This document shows, in pieces, positions 1-10,523 of a DNA stretch of 64,000 nt (position 1 is the first letter of the stretch; each line of letters starts with the position of its first letter). Where the stretch lies: NCBI GenBank assembly GCA_022393335.1, contig JAJEKB010021111.1, positions 1,199,946 through 1,263,945 of the forward strand. The letters run 5' to 3'. The translations under genes and the position numbers were made by a program. This stretch comes from Macrotrachela quadricornifera (lineage: Eukaryota; Rotifera; Eurotatoria; Philodinida; Philodinidae). The notes beneath the pieces are model-generated. The model saw nothing but the letters and a program-made list of their open reading frames with translations. It was not told where the DNA came from and did not search any database.

Positions 1-500
1 TCAAATACGATCGAAGGTATAGCAATTCACAGCTCCATCAAAAAGGGTTTTTTGTAAGTATGATCCAAAGATCAATGGTATACGGTTCCATCAGAAGGGT
101 TTTTTCAAATACGACCGAAAGCAGTGCAATCCACGGTTTTATCAGAAGGGTTTTTTCAAATATGATCCAACGATCAATGGTATACGCTTCATCAGAAGGA
201 GTTTTTGCAAATACGATTATGGATACTCTGAAAAAAAATAGGAGTTTGACAGAACGGTATCACGTAGCAAAACCTTTTTATGGGTTTCGTAGTTTATCCA
301 CAACTCCAAAACAGGTTATGCATCAGCTACGGAACCTTAAAAGTAGTTCTGCTATTTGATACTCTTTTGTCCAACTCCTATTTTTTTCATAGTAGTGCAA
401 TCCACGATTCCAAGAAAAGGATTCTTTGTAAATACGATCCAGCATTCAATAGTAAATGGCTACATCAGAACGGTTTTTTCAAATCTGATTTTCATTCTGA
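1..500. repeat. Tandem satellite, unit about 51-52 bp
   Basis: Units share the words CCATCAGAAGGGTTTTTTC and AAATA(C/T)GAtCgAA. Clear units lie at about 1-60, 61-111, 112-162 and 163-214, with eroded units again at about 390-490. Alternate units differ, one type carrying GATCAATGGTATACG and the other GCAGTGCAATCCACG, which suggests a higher-order dimer of about 103 bp. The open frames here (60-359 and 280-585) follow from the repeat and are not convincing genes. The array runs off the left edge. Confidence 0.75.
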
Positions 501-589
501 CTCTGTCATAGAGAAATACGATCGAAATCAGTCAATATATTTCACTAAGATGCACAAAATAGAAGATTATTCTTCTTTTTTTTAGTATT

Positions 590-2145
590 GCTTTCAATTC
601 TCGGGTCTTTTTTTATGATTTGATGAAACAGTTATTGACCGAGCTTTATTCTTATTACCTTCAAAATATATATTAAATAGTAACATCTAAAAGCGTATAA
701 CATTCACTATTGTATTGAATAATATCTTCTTCACTCTAGTTAATATGTAAAAAACATTTGTTTGACATTGGTATTTTGAAAAGTTCATTACTTGATAATC
801 TTTACTAACTTGCAATAACGATCACTGTGCTAGGTGGAGCAGCATACATAAAATATAATGTACACATTTATCTATCGTAACATGCTTATATTGTTCTCTC
901 AGTTCAATAAAGAGTAGAATTTCTCAACAATAATTTACATTTGTATATACAGCAAAAAATTCTCTATCTTTTGAGATATTACAATAAAAATCACGTTTAA
1001 GTTTTGGAGGAAAAATTCATGAAATACCACCATAATGAAAATTTCAATATTTTGACTCGATATCATCCGAGCACATCACGATTTTATCCTTATAACTCTT
1101 CAAGAATTAATAGAAATGAGCTGAAATTTTGGATTTGAAGGTTTTCAAACATGATCTTTCATCTTATGAAACTAAATCGTGTTTTTAAATTTTGCCGTAT
1201 GCCCATTTTGGCGGTGGTCTTGCGGACTCTCTCTTAAGATTCAACCGTTGCTTCGGTAGACCGAAAATTTATTCTTCGTTCTCTCACAAAATTATATTGG
1301 TTCATTCTGTATAGACTCGTGTCCTGATCCTCATCGGATCGAAATTTCTGACGAAAAAAGAGAAGCGAAAAATGGCCATTGCACGAACATATCTTTTATA
1401 AGTCACAAAGTGTTTTCATGATTCCATGAAGACTTTTTAAAATGGTATGTACTGAATGTTGTGCAAATTTTTAAAGTTTATCAAATAGCAGTTGGCCAAG
1501 CTCTATTTGTCTAAAACAACTCAAGTTATTTTCAGTTTGTAGTTTCATGTCTAATGGAGAAGAAAAAAATATGCTTCACACTGGCAACAATATAGCAATG
1601 TTTTTTCAAATCAGAAACTGCTCTGGACAAATTGATGAGACTTTTTTGTCCAGATAAGTTTATTTGAATGCAGAAAAGAACAGGTGTATCTAAAAAACGG
1701 CTTCTTATGCGTCATGTCATTCTTTATGGATATGCTAATTTCACAAGGCGAGTAAAACTATGATAAATAAAATGGTAACTGGTAAGATATTTTTGTTTAT
1801 TCCTTATCATCCATTTGCATGTCATGCAGTTTATATTTTATTTTTTTTATCATGTTTTTTTCTACTATTCTATCAGACAATGCACGGGACAGATAAAGTA
1901 AATTATAAAAAGAGTTGTGACATATTTTATTCATACAAAATAAAAGTCATGTGCAAGTGAACTACTGTAAAACCTTTGTATAGTAAATATTATTATGATC
2001 TTTCAAAATCGTTTACTGATAAGACATGTTCGTTAAATAGAAGTTTTGCACACATTAACCTCTTGATGGAATAGTATGGTAAGTATGATCAATTTGATAA
2101 CTATGTGTACTGCTTACTGCTTTCGCTAATCTGAGCAGTAGTGTC
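590..2145. other. Intergenic, no gene seen
   Basis: AT-rich sequence with frequent stops in all frames. The short hydrophobic frame at 1760-1960 is a run of T-rich codons without family resemblance. A slightly GC-richer patch lies at 1195-1390 without an open frame. Confidence 0.5.
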
Positions 2146-2149
2146 AAAC

Positions 2150-2335
2150 TTGAATGTTGAATTCAAGTGTTCAAGTATTCAATCACCCTCAGCTGCCACT
2201 TGTGTGCTACTGTTACGCCCTCCGCCAGCATTGCGCCCTCACCCGTAGGTGACTCTGTGAGGTTCTGCGCTCCCAATGCCTCACTCTCCCTCCTTGAATA
2301 CTTGAATAGTTGAATAATTGTACTTTGGAATGAAT
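2150..2335. repeat. Small foldback sequence with GC-rich core
   Basis: Imperfect inverted ends (TTCAAGTATTCAA on the left, TTGAATACTTGAA on the right) flank a core that is far GC-richer than its surroundings. This fits a decayed MITE, but I could not define a target duplication. Confidence 0.4.
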
Positions 2336-2339
2336 ACGA

Positions 2340-3322
2340 CCTCAGTTAACCAAGAATTCAAGAGATTTTCTTAACAAAACTATACATGGAAGAAGAATCC
2401 TATACCACCAGATTCATTTGAAAATGACAAAAATGTATCTTAATGTATTTCTATTTGATCTGTTTCGTTTCTCATCCTCAAGAATCCTAACTATGAATAT
2501 AATTACACTATGTGATACTTTGAATTTTTGATTTTATATTGTAATATATTGGATCAAGATCTAGAATAGGTGAGTTCGTATTAGAGTCCTGGAAAAATAA
2601 CTTTCTTTAATTCCCGAAAAATTATTTTCGTGCTTGTCTTCGTGTTTTCGATTCAGTAAGCCCATTGAAAATTCCCGTATCCGTCTCATTTTTGTTGTTC
2701 ACGAAAATTTCGCTTTGGTATAATGGCATTATATGAGGGAACATTTTATGCAGTAGATATGTTTGTCCCATTTCTATTGTAAACAGTCGCTTAATTTTTA
2801 TTATTTCACGATAAATACAAGTTAGAAACCAGACGAGAGGTATAAAGTTCACCACACTCGTAATGTATATAAAACTTCTAAGAAATTATGGGAACAGGAT
2901 TAGAAAAAAAACACTAGCATTAATCTATTCTTCAAGTAGGCCTGGTTTGTATGTGTATATCTCGAATAACGATGATTAAACGGAGTACCAGGAAACTCAT
3001 GAGGAAATTCAAATGAATTTCTCCGCAGTGACTGGATTTCGTGAGTTCTGAATTGATTAAGGAGCTCTATGAGCTCTAGAAACATAAGGACTCCAAAAGT
3101 CAAAACTCCTGAACCCTAGTAACCTTAAGAGCCTTTGGAACGGTTGCATCCCTAGGGATTCGTGAAACTCTAGCAATCCGAGCTAATCCTTGAAGTGTGG
3201 ATGTGGATGTAATTATTCCTAGAGTTTCTAGATTTTTTCGAGCTGTTAAAGCTCAATAAATTCATATTTTGTTAAGGATTATAGAGATTCAGAACTCACG
3301 GAATTTGGACAAGTCTCTTATT
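2340..3322. other. Intergenic with degenerate repeats
   Basis: No gene seen. From about 2960 to 3260 motifs such as GAGCTCTAG, AAACTC and AGAGTTTCTAG recur irregularly, which looks like an eroded tandem repeat. The minus-strand frames here (2622-2855, 2900-3103) are not recognisable. Confidence 0.4.
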
Positions 3323-3335
3323 TTTTATTTTTCAG
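3323..3335 (+). promoter_or_regulatory. Splice-acceptor-like site upstream of the P450 start
   Basis: A T-rich tract ends in TTTTTCAG at 3335, 17 bases before the P450 ATG at 3353. This could be the 3' end of a 5'UTR intron or a spliced-leader trans-splicing acceptor, as bdelloids are known to trans-splice. The channel gene at 56147 has the same arrangement. Confidence 0.35.
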
Positions 3336-3352
3336 ATACAAAGTTTGATTAG

Positions 3353-4876
3353 ATGAAATCTATTTTTCAATCTGTCGAGTTCATAAGAACTATACTATTA
3401 GGTCACATGTTATCTATATATTTGATATCTACAGTATTAAGTATTACTATCATTTTCTTCGTCTATAAAATATTTGGATATTCACGTCGAACAATTCATT
3501 TTCCTGGACCTAAAGGTTCATGGTATAATGGAAATCTTAATGAACTTTTATCGGATAACGCACATGAATATTGGCTCAAATGGAATCGGGAATATGGTCA
3601 AATATTTGAAGTATACTCATCTTTTTTTTCGCGCTTAATATTTGTGGGAAATCCAGAAGTAATCAATCATATTTGTGTAATAAACTATCCTAAAGATGCA
3701 AAAGTATACAATGGATTTAAGTATCTTTCTGGTGATGGACTATTTTCTCAATTAAATCAAATTATTTGGAAGAAACAACGAAATGCATTAGCACCAGCTT
3801 TTTCTCATGCAAACGTATGTCATCAATATTATATTATGCAGAAGTATATGGGTATCCTCATTCAAAAATTAGATAAATCAATTGAAAACAAACAAATTGT
3901 AGATTTAAGTACTAAAATGACATTGCTCACTGTTGATTTTCTTGGTGAAATAGCTTTTGGACAGACATTTGATGCTTTAAAACAAGGCACAAATTGTCAA
4001 ATTATGCAATTATTAAAAGCAATTTTACCCGAATTAATTAAATGTGCAGTATTTCCTTTACGCGGACGATTACCAATATTGAGTGTAACGAGGAAAATGC
4101 ATCGTGATATAAAGACATTACGTTCGTTCTGTCTCACATCAATTAAAAACGCAAGAGAAACAGGAGAATTAAATAAATCATGTGCGCAACATCGTATTTT
4201 TGAGATATTGGCAACAACTAAAAATTCTGAGGGTAAATATGTATTTACTGAAAAACAATTGGTTGATAATTATGTTACATTTCTCGTAGCTGGTGGTGAT
4301 CCAACAGCTAGTGCTATTACATTTGCTTTATATGAACTTTCTCGCATTGAAAATCAACATATATTAAGAGAAGCTCAACAAGAAGTGGACGAATTGATTG
4401 GCAAACGATTGGATTTGATACATGAAGATAATATTGGTAAACTCCAATATATAGATATGATTATTAATGAAACATTAAGAATGCATGGTCCAGGTTTTGG
4501 CACTATACGAAAATTAAAAGAAAATGTTACGATTAACAATATAACATTACCTAAAAATACTTCATTATATATTTGGAACTATCCAGTTCATAGAGATCCA
4601 AGAATATGGACTGAACCAGATGTATTTAATCCAGAAAATTTTAGACATATAAATGATGTTAAAATAAAAATGGATGGATCATTTTTTCCTTTTAGTCACG
4701 GTCCACGAAAATGTTTAGGATTTAATTTAGCAATGGCTGAAATGAGTTTTGTTTTAGCTACACTTATTCATCGATATAATATCAAATTAAAGAATGATTT
4801 TAAAATGATTCAAAAAACTTCTTTTACTCTTTGTCCAAGCAACGGCTTACCTGTTTATCTGACAAAACGATTTTAA
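3353..4876 (+). CDS. Cytochrome P450, microsomal type, single exon
   Basis: A 507-residue haem-thiolate monooxygenase, normal full length for an endoplasmic-reticulum P450. Visible in order: a hydrophobic N-terminal anchor (about residues 12-38), the proline hinge FPGPKG (50-55), the helix-C motif WKKQR (139-143), the I-helix AGGDPT (313-318), the K-helix ExxR as ETLR (373-376), a PERF-region equivalent (PENF), and the haem loop FSHGPRKCLG with the proximal ligand Cys454. The ATG is the first in frame and lies close behind an acceptor-like site. Codon use is AT-rich like the surroundings, so there is no sign of recent transfer. The frame is intact. Oddity: the I-helix position that is normally Thr (AGxDT) is Pro317, with Thr318 next to it. 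Substrate and clan cannot be told from the sequence alone. Electrons would be expected to come from cytochrome P450 reductase. Confidence 0.96.
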   Translation: MKSIFQSVEFIRTILLGHMLSIYLISTVLSITIIFFVYKIFGYSRRTIHFPGPKGSWYNGNLNELLSDNAHEYWLKWNREYGQIFEVYSSFFSRLIFVGNPEVINHICVINYPKDAKVYNGFKYLSGDGLFSQLNQIIWKKQRNALAPAFSHANVCHQYYIMQKYMGILIQKLDKSIENKQIVDLSTKMTLLTVDFLGEIAFGQTFDALKQGTNCQIMQLLKAILPELIKCAVFPLRGRLPILSVTRKMHRDIKTLRSFCLTSIKNARETGELNKSCAQHRIFEILATTKNSEGKYVFTEKQLVDNYVTFLVAGGDPTASAITFALYELSRIENQHILREAQQEVDELIGKRLDLIHEDNIGKLQYIDMIINETLRMHGPGFGTIRKLKENVTINNITLPKNTSLYIWNYPVHRDPRIWTEPDVFNPENFRHINDVKIKMDGSFFPFSHGPRKCLGFNLAMAEMSFVLATLIHRYNIKLKNDFKMIQKTSFTLCPSNGLPVYLTKRF

Positions 4877-5610
4877 ATATTTAATTTCCTATCTATACAT
4901 ATGGACTCACGTCTGATAATCAAAATACAGGAATTACTTTCCCAAAACGCTTGAAGTTCTGAATGGATTTATAAAAAACTTTCATTTCTTCGAAAATAAA
5001 GATTTAGTATGGAACATGAGAAATTATAATATTATTATGTTCATACATATAAATATCAGCCACTTTTGTCAATTTTGTTTGAATAAATTTCCTATTTTAC
5101 ATTCGAATAATCTGTATTAAATACTTTTAAGTCACTATATTTTGGCATTAATTTATTATAACTTTTCATACGACTTGTTCAAGCGTAACGGTGTTACATA
5201 AAAGGATCCTCCTCTTCAAGTGTTCATCATTAATCCTTAATTTCCTGCGAAAGTATCAGTCAAAATACAATTCGTCAAATACAAATTTTGTAGAGCATTT
5301 CAAATGTTTCATAATGATAAAAAAAATTCTCCCACAGTATTCTCCTTTGGTAAAAAAATTCCAAAAAATAAACGTAACAGTGTTACATTTTTCGTAACGA
5401 TGTGACACCTTTTCTTTAAAAATTCATGATGATCTTTTCATCTCATCTTAGTTTATCTCAACACGTTGTTTAAACGTTCAAATAGATATTTCTACACTTC
5501 TGACCACTAAAGATGACATTTGTATATGTGAATACCTACTGTATCATCATCAATTTCAATATTTTCTATTCTTATAAAGTAGGCTTCTGCTATATTCTTG
5601 ACACACCATT
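4877..5610. other. Intergenic, no gene seen
   Basis: AT-rich P450 downstream region. AATAAA-like words occur (for example near 4997 and 5083) and one could be the P450 polyadenylation signal, but I cannot choose between them. Confidence 0.4.
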
Positions 5611-5735
5611 ACGAGGGAACCTCCCCGAGTGTGAATCTCCGTTTTGAATCGGGTGTTTATGATTTTGTAGAGCTCAATGAGTACAGTAATCACGTATAAA
5701 GGATTTCTGCGCATGGTGAACTTTTCAGGAACATT
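5611..5735. repeat. Half-copy of a palindromic MITE
   Basis: This segment, from ACGAGGGAAC through TTTTGAATCGGGT, TTGTAGAGCTCA and CACGTATAAA to GGTGAACTTTTCAGG, matches the left arm of the complete palindromic element at 58068-58281. The right arm is absent here. Confidence 0.7.
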
Positions 5736-5774
5736 GAGGCTCTATCCTTTCTGAAAAACCAGCATAAGAATCTT

Positions 5775-6090
5775 AACTGAAGGATTGAATTTTGATATTG
5801 TAAGGACAAAACATAGTGTTGTTCGGGCCAATCTTGGGCTATGAAGGATGCTCTTTCATATGGTCCGAGTGACACAATGTTTCATCCTTATAATAGTAGC
5901 GAAAAATTTTCTTGTAGCTCATGAAAACGGTGTTTACTAACAGGCACTAGGAAAATTTACTCTACTATTATAAGAACACAACATGATGTTATTCGAGCTA
6001 TATGAAAGAGGATCTCGACAAATCCCATAATCGGTCCGAACAACACGTTATTTTGCCCTTACAATAGTAGATTCAACTTTCACTGATTCA
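5775..6090. repeat. Cluster of inverted and direct short repeats
   Basis: Variants of one unit, roughly CTACTATTRTAAGRRCAAAAC followed by ATGTTRTTCGRGC, occur four times in both orientations at about 5793-5830, 5860-5890, 5965-6005 and 6035-6075. The outer copies face each other, so this is probably a decayed foldback element. Confidence 0.55.
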
Positions 6091-8080
6091 TTTTTATATC
6101 TAAATTTCACATACCTTAATATTAATGGATCTCTGTCCAGGCACGCCATAAGCACGTCATATTTAAAATTTGTTAGTTTCTCGGTGAAAGTGACCATTTT
6201 CGTCGTACTTAGTAATGCCACTGGACATCATTTTGTTTTTTGTTTTGTTTTCTTTTGTTTTATTCGTTTAAAAATAAAGTAGAAAAACGAACATCTTGTT
6301 CAATGTATTGTTTAATATCTGATTTGTGAAATTGGTAAGAAAGCAGTTCTCAATAAATAATAGCACGTTTAAGAACCTTGAAAATTCGTGAACTATCATA
6401 ATAAAAATATATGTTCTTTTAGTTAAGAAAGAAGGTCAGCAAAAGGATATAAAAATGTATCTTATTAATAGAAGGGTCGAACGAATGGAAAATTTTCGAA
6501 ATAATTATTGTAATTCTTCTATATATTTAGATAATGATTAAAAATATTTTATTTGCTTTTCCTTCTTTGTGCTATTACAGCAAAAAATATGTCAAGATAT
6601 CCAATGGAAGTATGTCAGTCGAACAAATGATGGATATAAGATCTATTATCATCTATCGGTAAGCTAAGAAGAGAATACGATTACGAAAAAAAGTATAAAT
6701 TGCTTTCAATTCTTTTCTATTGGAATGATTTGTTCGTTTTTATAATGGATAAAAAAACTTCTTTTGTGTATTCTTGGTTTAGGCATATAATGCCGCTGAT
6801 TGGCATCAAAGAATTAACCTTATCGAAAGTGATAAGGGCGAAGTAAGTAAATATAACATTTGACACTCTTGTGCTCTGCACAAGAAGCTTTTTAAAGACG
6901 AAAACTCTCTTCATGAATAGCATCTATGCTATTTTTGTAGTTGTTTCTGCCATTGTCTCGTCGGCGCATCGTCATCGACGCAGAAAAATTCAATGAACAG
7001 CATGGCCGACAATATATTGCGGTCATTAATATGGCAGATTGGGACTGAATGCGTTAAGGCTATTACATATTATTAAAATAAACTTAACATTTTGTTTTTC
7101 TTTTCATAAATATATGTTTTGTAAAATTGTCTTGCAATTAATGTGTCCTAAAAACAAATTTTACTTCAGTGTACACTCAAGAGAAGAATAAGAGAATAAT
7201 GACAAAAGCAGAGAGAATGTCTGGAAATATCAATAGTTTTATATGATTCATTACGAGAAAGTAAAAGATGAAGACAAGACCTATATATTGATGATTATAA
7301 ATAGTTGATCAGTTCAGTACAAATACGAACAGAGTATTTTTCTTTCTTGTTTATGTTCTTGTCTAGTGATCCTTTCTCATTAATCTCTACCTTTCGAATA
7401 CAATACATTATTTAAGAGTATTTCATTTCTTGAGAATATAAAAATTTCATAATTCAGAATACGAAAAGACATATGAGTAGTGATTTAAGATGAGAATACT
7501 AGAAAAATCTGTCATGACAGCTCATTTTTGCACATTATATCTATTTTTTCGAGATACCACAGGATAATTACTTTTAAAACTTTGAAAAATAGATACATGT
7601 GATCGATATATGAGAATACCGCGTGCACCATCTGATGGGACCCTGGAGCAAGGTCGAAACCGATGTGAAAAGCACACACGTTCTCCTCTATGCATATATT
7701 TTTGTGGATATCGAATGAAAATGTCTAATTTTTATATGTCATTTATCCTTAATAATGAGACATAAAAAACGACTGAAATTGGTCGAAGCTATTTCATTCG
7801 AATCTTTAACCAAATCCAAGTGATTATAGCTTTGATTGATATCAGTCATTTTTTTATCAAAGCCATTAGAAAAAAATGTGTAGATCCATACATCACAGGA
7901 AGAAATGATAAGAAAGCAGAAGCAGCATTAGCAATAATAGCAGCCGGACGAAGAGAAGCACAAGAAAGAAAAAACAAAATAATCAGAAAATCACTCTCTA
8001 TACGACACGGATTTAATTATACATGTTCCACTTTATTTATATTATTTAAAGTGTACATCGAATGCATAGCTATTACATAG
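6091..8080. other. Intergenic; one weak exon-like stretch
   Basis: No recognisable gene. At 7850-8010 (plus) a frame rich in Lys, Arg, Glu and Ala (core KKAEAALAIIAAGRREAQE) stands out from the AT-rich noise. It has a possible acceptor at its 5' side (ATCACAG near 7900). It could be an exon of an unidentified gene, but it has no proper ATG and no family match that I can name. Confidence 0.25.
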
Positions 8081-8090
8081 CTGTAGAGAA

Positions 8091-8160
8091 AATCGGACAG
8101 TTTAATAAAAGAAGATCCTACCGGTTATCGGAAGATATTGGTTCGATTCCCGTTCTGATT
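8091..8160 (+). pseudogene. tRNA-like relic
   Basis: The ends AATCGGA (8091-8097) and TCTGATT (8154-8160) form a 7-bp acceptor-type stem with one G-T pair. Before the 3' strand is a T-arm with 4 of 5 pairs and the loop TTCGATT, with a B-box-like GGTTCGATTCC. The middle does not fold into normal D and anticodon arms and there is no A box. I read it as a decayed tRNA or tRNA-derived repeat. Confidence 0.35.
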
Positions 8161-8383
8161 TTATGATCTTTACTTAACGAGTCTTTCGTGCTTGTTAAGA
8201 CATATTCATGTGGTTGCATTTGATTAAAATTAGATGTTTGACAGTAGCCAAGTGAGACGATTGCTTATTTATAAACTCTTTATCTTGTATTTTCATACTC
8301 ATCCACTTTCACCCTCACTCTGCGTGGAGCTCACTTTTCTTGACCAAAATAACCCTATTTGGATTAGAAAATCTACTGTTTTG

Positions 8384-8451
8384 CCGTGAATGGTGTAGTG
8401 GTCTTTGCATCTGGTTGTTAGATTTTAGAAGGTTCGATTCTTTCCTCCCAT
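8384..8451 (+). pseudogene. tRNA-like pseudogene with A and B boxes
   Basis: An A-box-like TGGTGTAGTGGTC (8391-8403) and a B-box-like GGTTCGATTC (8431-8440) are normally spaced. A T-arm (GAAGG/CTTTC) and a 4-bp D-stem (GGTG/CATC) can pair, but the acceptor halves match at only about 3 of 7 positions and the anticodon loop is irregular. It may be a dead tRNA of Glu/Asp type or a SINE head, 230 bp from the other tRNA-like relic. Confidence 0.4.
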
Positions 8452-9101
8452 ACGATGTCGTTAGTTTCGCGATGTACGATGATAAAAGAACAAAACAAAC
8501 AAGCAACAACAAATACGAGTACGTCATTGTTGCCTCAGCAAACTGCTATATTTTCTGTTCTTTGTGTTCTCTGTTTGTTATCGTCACCCTGTATTTCGAC
8601 CCTTTCATAAGATTTCGGATAAAATACTGTAAAAAACGACAAAAAAAGACGAGCAGAATGAAATGAAATACGCATAATCAAAAACATCGACTGCTTTGTC
8701 AGAAACCAACAGCTTATTGATATTGTCGTTGCCACAGAAACACAGCATTTCTTATCGTACAACAAACAGGTAGTATCAATGTTTTGCTAAAATTTCTTTG
8801 TGTTGTGTAATATTTTCTTGAATGTATTACATGGTTTTTTTCTGTCATCAGCTACAAAAAGAGAATGAATCACGCAAAATAAATAATGACGTTATCAGTA
8901 GGAAAGCAAACGAATGCGTTGTATCAAGTTTGAGTAAGTAGTTTATTTGTCATTCCTTTACAAACGACACGAAAAAGTTTTCTTTTACTCCGTATATAAA
9001 CTGTCGATTATATATGCTGTATACTGTTTCATCGACTTAACAAGGCAAACTATTAGCAATATAGGCGCCAAAGAGAGTCTACAGTGAGTGATTTATTCAG
9101 T

Positions 9102-9312
9102 AGTGTCACATATCCAAGATTTTTGAGATGCCACCGCGTCTCCTGAGCGAGATGCCGTATCTTTCGCGGGAGATGCGGGTGAGGATGTGAGGGATGTGCA
9201 TCTCTAGCGAAAATCTTACATCTCCGATGGCAAACGCCCACATCTCCCGGATGTGAGTATGGCGTCTCCCGAAGGAGATGCGGCATCTCCAAAATCCTGG
9301 ATATGTGACACC
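9102..9312. mobile_element. GC-rich palindromic MITE
   Basis: Inverted ends of about 31 bp (left AGTGTCACATATCC, right GGATATGTGACACC) enclose a GC-rich core with repeated GAGATGCGG/GGCATCTCC words in both orientations. The core is much GC-richer than its flanks. The frames through it on the minus strand are by-products. No transposase. Confidence 0.75.
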
Positions 9313-9314
9313 AC

Positions 9315-10520
9315 TCGATGAGTGTGTGAGTGAAATGATACCTTTATCTATCCATGTAACCGCCCACACATATTAAATTTTACTTTCGGACCTTCTAGTG
9401 ATCCAGTAACACAGATTCCCATACAAAACATTGGTTACTGTTTCTGTCATACAAACAGAATACAGCGCCACGGGTATATTTCAAATAATGAAATCAGGAA
9501 AATGTTCAAAAGAGTGTATAAATATCTTATCGAATATTTGTTTTTACCTCTGAGCATATAATGTAGCTCCTTATATTCTAGCACTTCAATTTCTATCTTA
9601 CTTTAAAAACTGTAATAGTACCTATTCAGTATCTTTCCAGCACTTTAACAAATTTGTGGCATCTTAAAGAAAGATCGCGCAATGAGACGATGTGCTTATC
9701 CACCTGGGTAGTACACTCTTCGCTAATGAAAAAACCTGTTGATATCGTGGAAGGACTCAAGCTCATAAATGTAAGGAAAAGACTTAATTACAGTTGTCAT
9801 ATTCGCAAAGCAAACATTGAGCTACTGTTGAAGAGAATTTCGATGATTGATCATGCTCTACTTGCACTAATGAATCAAAATATAAAGCGTGCTTATATTT
9901 TATTTCTAGATTACAAGTTGACGTATCTTACTTGAAAACATTATTGATATGGCAACAACGACTGCTGATAAAACTTCATCAAGTAAATACTAAACGCGCT
10001 GGATCGAGAATCTCATAAGCTGTGCGACTTGCCTGAATCATTTTGACAATCTTCATGTGTTGTCTTTATGATTCCCGATTGTTGTGAAACATAGAAGGGA
10101 TGTGAAAGCTTTGACAGAAAGTGTTTCATCTGACTCTTCGATAGAAACGGAACAAATCAGGTTAAATTCATTGTCTTTTTGCGAAATTTTTGACACAAAA
10201 ATGGTAAATAGTACTTAGAATGTCCATTGCTGCCAAAACTTACTTAAAAATCGTCAAAAACTTGACAAAAAAGTATTAATCAGGTGTCCATAAGTAATGG
10301 ATTCAAAATTAAATCAAATGGTATCGAATCGTTTTCGGTCAGTCAAGCACTGCGTGACATGCTGAAAAATCTGTCTATAATGATAGAATCGCTAAGAATG
10401 TGTGTCAGTGTCGATGTATATGTAGAATAATGAATAGTGTAGATTAAAATCCCAATTTGTATATACTGCATTTCGATTACCCATTTACAAAATGTAGCAT
10501 CGGATAGAGCAAATAAAGCT
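9315..10520. other. Intergenic, no supported gene
   Basis: The plus frame at 9654-9935 (core IVEGLKLINVRKRLNYS) is the only long one. It shows no motif, no clear splice context and no family resemblance. Confidence 0.4.
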
Positions 10521-10523
10521 CTA

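Noticed and set aside
60..585. Open frames over the left-edge repeats (99 and 101 aa)
   Set aside because: They are translations of the 51-bp satellite; composition repeats with the DNA unit and there is no independent coding signal.
1760..1960. Hydrophobic 66-aa frame that looks like a membrane peptide
   Set aside because: T-rich DNA gives runs of Phe/Leu by chance; no start context, no conservation evidence.
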